Below are positions 45,402 through 56,474 of a DNA stretch of 64,000 bases, one piece after another. The notes beneath the pieces are model-generated. The model was not told where the DNA came from and ran no database searches. It saw only the letters and a program-made list of their open reading frames with translations. A program made the position numbers and the translations under genes. The first letter of the stretch is position 1, and each line of letters starts with the position of its first letter. The stretch is from contig NC_133778.1 in the NCBI RefSeq assembly GCF_003597395.2, positions 24,923,946 to 24,987,945 on the forward strand, read 5' to 3'. Source of the stretch: Chelonoidis abingdonii. Its lineage: Eukaryota; Chordata; Testudines; Testudinidae.

Positions 45402-45476
45402 CCAGTGAATAGAACCTAGGTCTCCTGAGTCTCAGTCCAGTGCGCTAACTACTAGCCTGCACTGCCTCCACTAGCT
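45402..45476 (-). repeat. MIR SINE 5' fragment
   Basis: The plus strand gccagtgaatagaacctagg, tctcctgagtctcagtccag and gcgctaactactagcctgca is the reverse complement of the tRNA-like 5' part of MIR. The rest of the MIR is missing, possibly cut by the LTR-like sequence to the left. Confidence 0.75.
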
Positions 45477-45562
45477 GCTTGAAGTCAGGTGTTATTGGAT
45501 CCATTGCTGGAAGAAGTCATTTTAGCTTCTTTAAGGAGGACTTAATGATGGTGTCTCTTAAA

Positions 45563-45756
45563 CAAGTGGTTGTTAAATCAAAAGACGGACTCTTGGCCTG
45601 CGCTGCTTCCAGCAGCTCCCATTGGCCTGCAGCTGTGAACCATGGCCAGTGGGAGCCACTATTGGCTGGACCTGGGGACAGAGCAGGTAAACAAACTGGC
45701 CTGGCCCACCAGGGGCTTTCCCTACACAAGCGGCGACCCCAGTTTGAGAAACACTG
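45563..45756. mobile_element. Short hAT-like non-autonomous element
   Basis: The right end agtttgagaaacactg and a decayed left end caagtggttgttaaatc are inverted copies of a cagtg.ttctcaaac-type terminus. The interior (ccagcagctcccattggcct, gtgggagccactattggctg) is the GC-rich half of a palindromic family I recognise from turtles; the matching left half appears deleted. No target duplication is apparent. Confidence 0.55.
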
Positions 45757-45759
45757 ACC

Positions 45760-46108
45760 TATGTGCTCTGAGGTGTAATTTAAGGTGGTTGGAGTCCTAG
45801 CTATGTGAGAAATTGCCTCTCACAATATGGGATTTGAGGTCATCTGGTGCTCTTGAGCTATATGTCCTCAGGCCTGAATGCCTGAGGACTGCTACTGCAG
45901 GGAATTCTCAGTGGAGGGCCCACATCTCTGGAATTTACTTCTATTTGTTTAACAGAGTCTAAATTTGCTAGCTTTCAGGGCACAGAGTATAGCTTATTTG
46001 TTTCCTAACACTTTTGGCTGAAGGGTGGCATCAGGCATGTTTGTAATCTGCTAGGTGAAAAAATATATTTTGTTCATTTATTGTTTATTTTTCATTGTTT
46101 TACATTGT
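45760..46108. other. Unannotated DNA
   Basis: No recognised feature. Confidence 0.4.
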
Positions 46109-46463
46109 GTAAAATTTAGGGCTGTCAAGCAATTAAAAAATTAATCATGATTAATCACTCTGATAAACAATAATAGAATACTATTTATATACATATTTTT
46201 GGATGTTTTCCACATTTTCAAATATATGGATTTCAATTACAATGGAGAATACAAAATGTGCAGTGCTCACCTTATATTTATTTTTTATTATAAATATTTG
46301 CACTTTAAAAAGAAAAGAAATAGTATTTTTCAGTTCACCTAATACAAGTACTGTATTGCAATCTCTTTATCATGAAAGTTGAACCTATAAATGTAGAATT
46401 ATGTACAAAAAATAACTGCATTCAAAAATAAAACAATGTAAAACTTTAGAGCCTATATGTCCA

Positions 46464-46737
46464 CAGGAATGGCTCTATGTTTTTTGCTGCCACAAGCATG
46501 ACAGTCAGGCGGCCTTCGGCGGCGCATCTGCGATGTTTCTGCAGGTGATCTGCCGGTCCTGTGCCTTCGGCGTACCCGCCACCGAATTGCCGCCAAAGCC
46601 GCAGGACTGGCAGACCTCCTGCAGGCATGCAACTGAAGGCTGCCTGACTGCCACCCTCCCAGCGACCTGCAGGCCGCCCCCCACAGCTTGCTGCCCCAAT
46701 CATGCGCTTGCTGTGCTGGTGCCTGGAGCTGCCCCGG
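46464..46737. mobile_element. GC-rich palindromic MITE nested in the hAT arm
   Basis: The ends caggaatggctcta and cctggagctgccccgg are inverted. The flanks tatgtcca (46456-46463) and catgtcca (46738-46745) match at 7 of 8 positions. The interior (gcggccttcggcggcgcatc, cctgcaggcatgcaactgaa, cgacctgcaggccgcccccc) is homologous to 7719-7994. Because it lies inside the hAT arm with its own duplication, it inserted after the hAT element. The open frames of 64-112 codons here are artefacts of GC-rich palindromic sequence. Confidence 0.85.
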
Positions 46738-46975
46738 CATGTCCACTCAGTTCTACTTCTTGTTCAGCCAATCACTCAGACAAACAAGTTTGTTTATGTT
46801 TTCAGGAGATAATGCTGCCCGCTTCTTGTTTTCTGAAAGCGAGAACAGCTGTTTGCATAGCACTATTGTAGCCGGAGTTGCAAGATATTTACGTGCCAGA
46901 TGCACCAAAGATTCATATGTCATACTTCAACCACAATTCCAGAGGACATGAGTCCATGCTGATGATAGGTTCTGC

Positions 46976-47296
46976 TCAATAATGATCCAAAGCAGTGCAG
47001 ACCAACACAAATTGATTTTGATCATCTGAGTCAGATGACACCAGCAAAAGGTTGATTTTCTTTTTTGGTGGTTCGGATTCTGTAGTTTCCACATCGGAGT
47101 GTTGCTCTTTTAAGATTTCTGAAATCATGTTCCTCACCTCGTCCCTCTCAGATTTTGGACGGCAGTTCAGATTCTTAAACCTTGGGTTGAGTGCTGTAGC
47201 TACCTTCAGAAATCTCACATTGGTACCTTTGCATTTTGTCAGATCTGCAGTGAAAGGGTTCTTAAAACAAACAACATGTGCTGTGTCGTCATCCAA
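46976..47296 (-). pseudogene. hAT transposase fragment (central region)
   Basis: The minus strand reads 106 codons with recognisable hAT/ZBED-type transposase character: TALNPRFKNLNCRPKSERDE (the conserved 'ALDPRFK.L.fl' block) followed by an acidic, lysine-rich linker (ESEPPKKKINLLL...SSDSDD). The frame stops at 46976, where the sequence gatcattattgagcagaac shows a premature stop just before the C-terminal dimerisation region. That region continues on the minus strand into the left arm (about 46960-46750) with further breaks. It derives from a DNA transposon, so it is not a host gene. Confidence 0.8.
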
Positions 47297-47370
47297 GACT
47301 GCTATAACATGAAATATATAGCAGAATGCAGGTAAAATACAGAGCAGGAGACATATAATTCTCTCTTTTA

Positions 47371-47604
47371 ATGAGCATCATCAGCATGGAAGCACGTCCT
47401 CTGGAATGGTGGCCAAAGCTTGAAGGGGCATACAAATATTTAGCGTATCTGGCACGTAAATACCTTGCAATGCTGGCTACAAAAGTGCCAGGTGAACATC
47501 TGTTCTCACTTTCCGGTAACATTGTAAATAAGAAGTGGTCAGCATTATCGCCCACAAATGTAAACAAACTTGTTTCTCTTACTGATTGGCCAAAGAAGAA
47601 GTAG
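47371..47604 (+). pseudogene. hAT transposase C-terminal dimerisation domain, inverted copy
   Basis: The plus strand reads PLEWWPKLEGAYKYLAYLAR, then KYLAMLATKVPGEHLFSLSG and NIVNKKWSALSPTNVNKL. This is the hAT C-terminal dimerisation domain (W, 'LA.LA..yL.i.atsvpsEr.FS..G.i' and 'L.p..v..L' blocks). The same domain is encoded in the opposite direction in the left arm at about 46750-46960, so the element carries two facing copies. This copy has a longer intact frame than the left-arm copy. The two conserved changes seen are E-H in place of E-R and a W before the SALSP block. Confidence 0.8.
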
Positions 47605-47997
47605 GATTGTAGGCTCCAAAGTTTTACTTTTGTTTTTGTTTTCGAGTACAGTTATGTAACAAAAAATAAGTCTACATTTGTAAGATGCGCTCTCACAATA
47701 GATTGCACTACAGTACTTATGTGTATTGAACTGAAAAATACTTTCTTTCATCGTTTTTACAGTGCAAATATTTGTAATAAAAATAATATAAAATAGCACT
47801 GTATACTACAGTTTGTGTTCTGTGTTATAATTGAAATAAATATATTTGAAAATGTAGAAAAACATCCAAAATATTTAATAAATTTTAATTGGTATTCTAT
47901 TGTTTAACAGTGCAATTAAACTGCGATTAATCATGATTAATTTTTTTGAGTTAATAGTGTGAGTTAACTGCAATTAATCAACCGCCCTAGTAAAATA

Positions 47998-50125
47998 ACA
48001 TTGTTACAATGTACCAAACATTTTTTCATATTCAAAGGAAAACAAAGTTCCTTTCCCAAAGAGCATAGAGTTTAAAAACGAAGCTTTGCATGCACTAAGT
48101 GAAATAATACACCAAAGATATAGTGGTGAGCATATTTTTCACAACAGAAAAGTAAATATATCATGCACATCTTGCACGGTAGTTTTATACATATTATTTT
48201 GTAAAGTTTAAAAAAATCTCACTGTAAATTTTCTCAAACCTGGGTTAGAATACAGGCTGCTCTGCCCTTCAGCTACAGATTGGCTATTTCTGACCAGAGC
48301 TCAAGTCATTGGGAGTCAGGCAATGCGGGAGAGACTGGATTGCATTTGTATATCTGGCTTGCAGATAGAGAACTTTGGGATTCCAGATGAGTAGTGCTTC
48401 AGATTTACACATAAATTGTCTCTGACGATTAGTGTGATACTGACAGCAAAGCATTACAGAACAAGGGAAAAAGTTAAAACTTTTCACACAAGGGAAAGGC
48501 TCTGAACAGTCAAATTCAAAGGTATTTAATAAACTTCTGAGTCTGGCATATTTTTCCTCCTTATATAGCTTTGTTTGATAGTGTGTGGAAAAGTTGTGGG
48601 AATAAATGAGTCACTAATTGCTGTAAAAAGTTTTAGGTTAATCAAAACACTGGAAAAGCAGCTCAATTTAAATGTTTTTCCCTCCTAACGTGTGAGGTCT
48701 GAATATAAGCAATCTAAGGTTCTAATGATCTCTATGGAATCTATGCATAAGTGTAACCTCCATTAGATTTAGGTGGCACATACTGGACTAAATTCAGGTC
48801 AAGTAACTGGCTGCATCTCTATTAGCACAATGAAATTGCACCCTGTAGTAGATCTAGTCTAGGTAGCTGTAGAGAAAGTTCACAGGAAGCCCAGGTTAAG
48901 CAAAACACATTCTCCCTGGGGGATTCAGTGTATTTACAGGCTTTATATTTGTGCAGAGTAACACAAAGCAGTGTAGTCTCTGGCTATATTTCCTACATGC
49001 AGTATGAAAGTCTACAGACTCTCAGTCACTCCCCCTCTGAGCTTAAGCACTTATGGCTAACAACCCCCATCTTCTCCTACAATAAGAGCAGCCTAACTCA
49101 GGCTTGCCCCCCCACACCCTTTTAAATTTCTGAGCCTAATTAGCCTCAGCTGCACCCGATTGCCTCAGCTGAGGGAGACACTCTGCACTGGGGATGTGAA
49201 ATCTCATCTGGGATTTAATACTTATAATTGAACGCCACTCTCCAGCTCAGCATGTCTTCCTCCTGGGAGCAAAACTGGAGTTGAATGCAACAAGCTTGTG
49301 GCATCCCCTGAAGCAGCTTAGAACAACCTTCATACCCAGTTACTCACACCTGTTTACACCAGTCTAAATTTGGTGCAAATACATTACAGCCGGAGGAAAG
49401 ATTTAGGTGGAAAATCAGAGCTCACCTGAAACAATTACTGTATATTTGTACCTACCAGACTCCTCTCTATGTCGGATTCAAAACCAGGGAGCTTCATGAG
49501 GTATTATGGTTAGTATGAGGTTAGTATTATGAGGTTGCCACAAGGAAAAGGTTCAGAAAAGCACCCCACTTATGGATGTTCATTTGAATCAAAGCCTGGG
49601 AAGTTCCCCATATTTTTCCTGGTAAATTGTAAGTTTTATAATAATATCAATGCATCTAATGTATTGGAAAATTAGAGAGGGAACTAATCGAGGTCTATTA
49701 TTGATCAATTTGTGTTTTGCAATCACTTGAGTAGAAATAATATTTTGCAAGGGAATTGCCAGGTACATAATGCCAATAATTTCTAATGTTTACTGCTCCC
49801 TATGGGACATGTATTCATATTACTGAAATTTGCAGCATAATAATTCACAAGCAAGGCAATCCACAGTCCCAAATGAATTCACATCCATTCGGTTAAAATC
49901 AAGGGTATATTTGACTATATTTAAAAGTATATTCAAAGGACTATGCTACTCCCTACTTCTTAGTAAGAAGAGTGTGAGCTCTTTAACAGAAATTGCCTAA
50001 ATTTCTGTTCTTTCCCCTATATGTCCTAGGAAGTCTTATTAATTCAGCAAGTTTAGGGGGAACTTCTGAACAATAAATGGTGCACATTACAACACCAAGT
50101 AATATAGAAGTCTTACATCAAGCAT
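47998..50125. other. Unannotated AT-rich DNA
   Basis: About 2.1 kb with no recognised gene. The stretch 48890-49170 (C-rich, gccccccc near 49100) might be an LTR remnant on the minus strand but cannot be assigned. A local duplication of ggttagtattatgagg-like words lies at 49498-49535. Confidence 0.4.
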
Positions 50126-50129
50126 TAAG

Positions 50130-50240
50130 GGCCACACTGTGCTCCTAGTTAAAGGGGTATTAATATGGAGTAATTTAATTGAAGTTAATGGGGTTATTCA
50201 AGATTTGCACCAGTGTAACTGAGAACAGAAATTAGCCCTA
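50130..50240. repeat. Diverged short palindromic repeat
   Basis: The words aagggccacactgtgctcct, taattgaagttaatggggtt and gatttgcaccagtgtaactg keep the order of the dispersed repeat with the 'attgaagtcaatggg' core and the 'caccagtgtaact' arm. Decayed. Confidence 0.5.
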
Positions 50241-50771
50241 ATATCTGATGTTAGCCATAGCCAGAACTGCACAAGCTTAACTGCAGTAGTGAAGTAGCTG
50301 GGAATCGCCACTTACAATCAAATTAGGGGCTAAAATGTGAGTAAAGCTGGAGCTTTAAGAATGGAGAACTAGAAAACAATAATACCTGCAATAATTTACT
50401 TTCACTAATACACTTAAATAGTCTTGTGGTTAATGTACAAGACTAAGACTCAGAATACGCTGGATCTATTTCTATCTGGGCTAAAATGTTTTCTGGGACC
50501 TTTGGCAGTTTGGCTGATATCTCAGTTTCCATTTATGTACCTATAGAATATGTGAGATTCAATTAATTAATGTGGTTTTTAAAAATACCCCAGCTGCCTC
50601 ATGATCATTGTGAAGAGAACTCACAATGTGGTACTGGAGACTGTGTGTGTAAGGACTGAGCTTCTCAGAGGGAGAATCTGGGCAGCGCTCTGTGAAGTGC
50701 TTCTTGTTCTGCTCAGCTAGTTGGAACCAGACACACAATAAACCAGATCTCTTGCAAGCATCTTAAGCTCT

Positions 50772-50825
50772 AAGGCCCAGATCATCAAAGATATTTAGGA
50801 GCCTAAGTCTCAGAAGGGGGTTTTA
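50772..50825. repeat. Fragment of 'gcctaagtctc' palindromic repeat
   Basis: The segment taaggcccagatcatcaaag, atatttaggagcctaagtct has the left-arm words of the family at 41440 and 61085. The right arm is missing. Confidence 0.4.
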
Positions 50826-53035
50826 TGCTAGCTCCAAGCACCTGTTTCCTTTCCCATATGAAGACCTTTAGGCTAGGACTCTGTGCAGATGGAGCTCTGT
50901 GGGAGGTTGATGCTGGGGTGTGTTGGTATTTTGCAGAAATCTTGGCAAGACATAATACAGCTGAGCTGCCACAGAGAGCTCAGCCAATAGCAGTGCCAGT
51001 CCTAGCAGAGCTGTGCTCTGTGGCAATGAATGGAAAAGCAGTTCTCCCTACAGAATGCCTCCTGGCTCTGCATGGAAGCCCCTTTGTGGCACATGTCCAA
51101 ATATTCACATGGTTTGGAAGGAATGCAGCTTCCAAAATCCTTGTCTTCCCATAGCCATCCTTGTACATCCTCAAATGAAGAAGAATGAAAGAAAAAAAAC
51201 AGATCAGTCATAGTGATATGCCAATAAACGTAACAGTTAAATTGATTGTTCATGCTGATAAACAGGCCTTATCCACCATAAAGCAACTATGTTAAAATTA
51301 ATGATCCAGCTACTGCATGGCAGCACTACTGCATTTTGATCTGGGCACTTCTGATGAGTAAATTAAAAGTATTTATTTATTTGTAAATACTTTAATAGAG
51401 GTAAAGATCTAATGCTTAAGTGATTCATGTAGTCGTTCCTACTTAGAAAATAAGATAGTTTTCATTTCTGAATCTATTAACAGAAATTAATATGAATGTG
51501 ACAAGCATCAGTATATTTTCTAGCAAAAGGAAAGAATAAAATGTGAAATACAAATAATTAATGTTAATAATAATGATAATTTGCTTACTCTCAAGGAATA
51601 TTGTTTAAAATATATTAGTCTTGGTATCCTGACTATTTTGCGTGTTTTTGTGGCTGACATAAAGACAAATTCATTAACTTAACCACAATTATAGCCAACT
51701 AATGGCAACCAACCCCTAATTTATCTAATCTACTTCCATTATTTATAGTATGTTTTATCACCTCTTGCTGTTGCATCTAGACAGCAATATTCTCCAGAGT
51801 TCGTGCTTTGGCAAGCAGAGAATACACTGTAATTTCCCTAATAAAAAAGCTAAAAGATATGAAAACTTTTAGCTTAGCTGCAAAATACAGCCATTTCCCA
51901 GAGAGTATGCAAGACCACAGATGACAATTCCTTCTAGATCTCACAATTAAAGGACTGAATGAACAGGACAATAGAATGCATAATTTCAATTCTATGTTGC
52001 ACACTTTGACATAATTGCTTTCATTGCCCTTCTCGCAAAGCTTTGAGATGGATGGCAAACACAAACTCTGATGCTTATCACTGAGAGCTAGATTATGCCA
52101 TTTTAGCACAGGGCAGGTGGGGAATTACAATATCTCTCGAGGAGCACTGGGAAGCATTCCCCTTTCCAGATCTCCCAAATGCACAGAAGTCATATGCTTG
52201 TGAATCCCTTTGAGGGGTGCAGCTTCCTATCTCCATGCAGCTGGCCAGCTTTGCCAGCCCATGTGTATGGTGTTACAAGAGATGTCTGTATATAGTTAAA
52301 CAGTTAATAGACAGACATCAGTGGATTGGGCTATAGAATCTGTAGCATAGTTCCTAGGTTTTGTAGGACCAATTACATTTATTGTTGTTTGTACATGCAT
52401 ATAGATTCCTCTGTGCAGTTCTTGACATCGTCTCTTAACATATGGGAATAAAAAGTTTGGTCTCATTTTGGGGAACTGTGTGCACCCAGGAGGAATAGGG
52501 AGAGGAGAGTCCCTTATGCTTTCCCTCATGCATGGATCACCACAAAAGGGCTAGAAAAAGTCTGCCTATGACTAAGTCATGAGTCACAGAGACTTAAATT
52601 GAAAAAAAAATTCTGGTAATATGTATGATAATATCTTTCTTTTTCTCATGACTGTCATTGCGGGAAATTCATTTCCTTTACATATACAGTGCATCTGAGT
52701 TTTTAAACAGGTTAATTTTCAGAGCAGGGTTATGGGGGGCAGGGAGGGAATAAAGACCTTGCAGAATGTCTGGGGTTAAATCTCCCTTTGAAAATGTTCT
52801 GAGAGAACATGCCATCCAGTGCATTCCAAAGATAAATGTCTGCTTTTCAGAAGTATTTTTATGATAAGGGTAAGTCAATCCTGGCAGGGATTTACAGTCA
52901 CAGATTCTGGGGGGAGGAAGGGGAAGTGTTGAACTCCATATTAGACAGGAAAATTGCCAAAATCTTCTTTTCAAACTATCAGAGAAATTAGAGATAAGAA
53001 AGAATTATTCTGTGCTCCCAAAACATGATTGTTCT
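50826..53035. other. Unannotated AT-rich unique DNA
   Basis: About 2.2 kb with no supported gene. The 109-codon plus frame at 50825-51154 and the minus frames opposite it overlap, and none shows a recognised domain; the 110-codon minus frame at 51777-52109 likewise. I leave them uncalled. Confidence 0.4.
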
Positions 53036-53044
53036 GGGCAGTAC

Positions 53045-53470
53045 ATTGTTAGAATTCTATCTAATCTAGTTTTATAAGTCCCAGTCCCAGATGGTGCTTC
53101 CTATCTTGCTGGGAAGATTGCTCTACATCCTAAATCACAGGCTGTATTTCAGGATAGTCAGCCTAAATTTTCTCTCTCTTAAGCATGCCCCATTATTTTT
53201 AGTTAATATTTTACCTACATGTATCCCACTAAATAAGTCCTCTCCTGTAGTTCCACCCAAATATTTATTATCATTATAATCCTTTTACCAAACTATACAT
53301 AGTTAAGTATTTTCAGTTTTCCTCATAAATCAGTCACTCCAGCCCTCTTATCATTTTTATAGCTCTTCTCTGAACTTTCCTCAATTTGTCAATATCTATG
53401 TGGTAATTTCCCCCTCCCTGAGTTCAGAAACAGATTGGCCAAAAATATGAGCAAGAAAATAATAACAAAA
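53045..53470 (-). mobile_element. CR1/L3-like LINE fragment
   Basis: The plus strand contains ggatagtcagcctaaatttt, tatttattatcattataatc, ttcagttttcctcataaatc, agtcactccagccctcttat and tagctcttctctgaactttc, then ctcaatttgtcaatatctat. In this order and orientation they are the reversed 3' ORF region of an L3/CR1-type LINE that I recognise from sauropsids. It is decayed with no intact frame. Confidence 0.65.
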
Positions 53471-53739
53471 TTCTCTCCATGGAAAAATGTGGCCCTATGT
53501 TTAATTGCCCCTGTAGGAACCAAAAGTAGCTGTAACTGAAGCCATGGTACTTTCTGTGCAGCTAAGACTGGCTGAAAACTGTAAGATTGTGAGATGCTGA
53601 GTGAACAGCTACTATGTTATTGTGAACTGGGTAATACTGTTATGATAAAAATATTAAAAAACAAAAAGCACCCAGACACTGCTGCATGTATGTAATTTGA
53701 TTCACCTTCCCACAAAATAAGGACACTGCTTCAGATATC

Positions 53740-53795
53740 CATCCCTGATTTTTAATGGGAACCTAAGCATGTGCTTAAAGTTAAAGCACATGCTG
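53740..53795. repeat. Short palindrome 'aagcatgtgcttaaagttaaagcacatgct'
   Basis: The sequence around 53765-53791 is a nearly perfect palindrome (agcatgtgcttaa facing ttaaagcacatgct). Flanking atccctgatttttaatggga and gtgatccaggg words match the fragments at 18.1 kb. Confidence 0.6.
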
Positions 53796-53799
53796 TGAT

Positions 53800-54330
53800 C
53801 CAGGGACCTTTGTCAACTGGCAGAGGGTACAGGGGTACATAAGGGTACCAGGGATCCTCTGAGTCTGGTGTCTACCTACCAGTATACCAAAAACTGTCAT
53901 GTAAGTTTATGTCCCTCTGGATATCATAATCATTGTGAGATGTATGTGAGGAGTTATGTGTATATAATAAACATTCTGTTCTCTAGGTCCTTCAGTTAAG
54001 GCAGGTCACCAAAAGGTGATCCATGTACTCCTGCCAGGCAGAGGGGAAGAGATGCTTATCTCGCTCTGGCTGGTCATGTGCAAATTGAGTATTATATGGT
54101 CCACAATCGATGCCGATTTACAATCAATAGATTGTGGATGCTGCAGGAAAAAAACTAAAAATAGCAGGAGTGTCCTTTTGAAACTGCATTTCGGGTAGAG
54201 AAGGAGTCCCAGCTACCATTCTCGAGGGAAGTAAAACGTTAGTGGGTTTGCTTCATGAAAATGGGATCTCAACCAAACTTGACTGAAAATGCTAGGAAGA
54301 ACTTTGGATGAGATAAATTTCTTCAGAGAA
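53800..54330 (+). mobile_element. LTR-like sequence (uncertain)
   Basis: The segment includes gagtctggtgtctacctacc, ctggatatcataatcattgt, acattctgttctctaggtcc, gccaggcagaggggaagaga and ggtccacaatcgatgccg. I associate these, in this order, with a turtle LTR element. TG...CA ends and target duplications cannot be fixed, so the class and boundaries are uncertain. Confidence 0.4.
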
Positions 54331-54531
54331 GAGGTTAACTTTTTAGTTACATTTAGGCCATAGAAAGCATTCTTCTCCACTGTCAATGAAATGTGCCTTA
54401 ATCAACACTTGGAGCTTCAAGGCTCACAAAGCTGCTAATCTGGGACGTTACTGAGCTGGAAGAGGAGTGTACTGTTAGGGACATTCACACAGTAAAACAG
54501 CTATACATTTGGGAAATTTTCAGAAATACTT

Positions 54532-54615
54532 AAGGACTTAAGGGACACAAGTGCTAATGACATTCAATGGGGCTTGTGCTCCTAAATCCTTGAGGCACTT
54601 TTAAATATTTGCCCC
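54532..54615. repeat. 'cttaagggacacaagtgc' palindromic repeat
   Basis: The arms ggacttaagggacacaagtg and cttgtgctcctaaatccttg face each other across tgacattcaatggggc. It belongs with the repeats at 41440 and 61085. Confidence 0.6.
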
Positions 54616-54619
54616 ATAA

Positions 54620-55305
54620 ATCACAACCTAACCTAAAACAAGTTTTTAAATTATGTACTAGGTAGAAGTAGAACAAATGGTTGAAAGCATACCTTATGTT
54701 TATTCTATTAGACTTCAACAATTGTGATATAACAGTGGCAAAATTTCCTACAGAAGAGCTTTCCTACAGACTAACTTTATGCTAGTCATAAACCTTTGAC
54801 ACAGGCAGTATGTGGAGGAACAATTACGGACTATTCATAAGTATTACTTGACATTTTTAGAGCTGGATGAGAGAGGGGTTTGTCATCTTCTCACATTTAA
54901 TTAGGACTTTTTCAAGTAAGGTGATCCTAGTGCATGGGTGTCACTGCACTTACCATAGTAAGGAGAGAGAATTTAAGCTTTGTATGTAGTGGAGTGAGAG
55001 ACAGATGGAGAGGGAGAGAGAAATTTGCACAAGAATTGTTATCTGTTGTTACAACTATCACCTTCATTCAATGTTTAACTTTAGTAACAAGATATTAAGG
55101 TATTTGCAACCCACATACATCAAATTGCATGGGTTATACAAGACAGCATTCTACTCTAAAGGGAAAAAAAAAGAATGAACCCAGAAGATAGTGTTTTTTA
55201 TTAAATATCTAAAATAGGATACATGCTAAGCATTGTAAATCAAATTAACTGGTGGCTGTAGCTCAAAGCTCAGTTGTAAGCTTAATATTTCTTTTACATA
55301 TTTTT
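54620..55305. other. Unannotated AT-rich DNA
   Basis: No recognised feature. Confidence 0.4.
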
Positions 55306-55314
55306 TTATACTGC

Positions 55315-56245
55315 AATGGGTAGCTGTCATGGCTGCCGTCAAGGACTCCCTCATGGCCACTCATCAGACTGCTGAGAGGAGATCCAGCTGCTGAATCCCC
55401 CGGGGTTTTAAGTCACTGAAGTCTGAACAGAGCCTAGGCACTGACCCTGCATTGGGGTCACTAGGCACACTGCCAGAGTGCGGATCCTCTGCCTAGCATC
55501 CCCTCGTGAGAATTGTGACCCTGCAGTCCTCTGCCCAGACTTCTGTAACCAGTGCTAACTCACCAAACTCACGCATAGTTTGCTAACCACGTGGGTTGTC
55601 TGGGCCCACAGTTTGCCTCTTCATGGGACACATGCTCCACATATAACACACAAATTTTGCACAAGAGTTTAAAAACCATTGTTTTGTTTCTTAATCTCAT
55701 GAGAAATACACAGAGCTACTAAAAATAATAAACCCTACACACGTCTCTGCCTCAGTTTCCCCATTACTTCATGGTATTTTTTGGGCTGGGGTCAGATTCA
55801 GCAGGGGAATCCAGAGACCCTCTGTTGTGATGCATGCCTTGTATCCTGAAACACTGAGCCTTCCCCCTTACCTCACCTTGTCTGACCTTGGCTGGTCCAT
55901 CCCCTTCCTCTTTGCTGTCCAAGCTTCCTGTGCGGTTCTTTCAGTCTACCCCATGTCCTTGCTTCATTGTTTTGCTGCTGCTAAGTCTCCATTCTCCAAA
56001 CCCATGTTTAGGGAAGCTGGGGAGCGTTGGTTTCTCCACTCAGGCAACCACTTTGTATATTTATTGTCCTGTCATTAAATCCTAATGACCCACCATTACC
56101 CCTGATCTGGCAGGGAAAGCGCTGTCAGCCCATGGTAGATTCGACATATACATGCAGGCAAACAGGAATACAACAATTTTTATAGTAAGAGAGTCATAAT
56201 ATCAACCAGAATTTATACGTTGTACATGCAAATTTCCCAAACTGT
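55315..56245 (-). mobile_element. Possible LTR-type insertion (unresolved)
   Basis: This stretch is more GC-rich than its surroundings. It begins near tgtcatggctgccgtcaagg and ends near aactgtcaca. Reverse-oriented signals (for example ctgcctcagtttccccatta) and its self-contained composition suggest an inserted retroelement fragment. No family is recognised and no protein domain is seen, so it may simply be unique sequence. Frames of 65-83 codons near 55.9 kb show no domain. Confidence 0.25.
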
Positions 56246-56394
56246 CACAATAGCATCTAGCAAAACTAATTTTTCCTACATTTGATATGGAGACTTATAT
56301 AGATTTCTGTGATTTTGCTTAGATAACCTAAAAAAGGAAACCGTACAAACAAAACAAGAAGTTTCCTTCATTCTGAAAACCACAGGTGGATATT

Positions 56395-56470
56395 CAAAAG
56401 GGCTCGGCTTTGGCCTAATTCTGGTCTCAGTGAAGTCATTGGGAGTTTTACCATTAAATAGGCTCTCAGG
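56395..56470. repeat. Diverged short palindromic repeat
   Basis: The words cggctttggcctaattctgg, tctcagtgaagtcattggga and gttttaccattaaatagg keep the order of the 'cagtgaagtcaatgggagttttgcc' repeat. Non-coding. Confidence 0.5.
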
Positions 56471-56474
56471 TACA

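Larger units (their letters stand above)
46117..47989 (-). mobile_element. hAT transposon with long inverted arms and broken transposase
   Basis: The left end tagggctgtcaa and the right end ttaatcaaccgccctа-type terminus (ending ccgcccta) are inverted copies. They are flanked by gtaaaatt (46109-46116) and gtaaaata (47990-47997), an 8-bp duplication with one mismatch, as hAT elements make. The arms are inverted copies of each other over several hundred bases: 46117-46463 plus 46746-46965 against about 47371-47989. Both include the transposase C-terminus. The unique centre encodes more of the transposase on the minus strand. The left arm is split by a GC-rich MITE. The element cannot encode a working protein. 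Confidence 0.85.

Noticed and set aside
50825..51154. 109-codon plus-strand frame starting with Met, superficially protein-like
   Set aside because: Overlapped by three other frames on both strands, with no recognised domain and no exon signals. It is plausible by chance in 64 kb.
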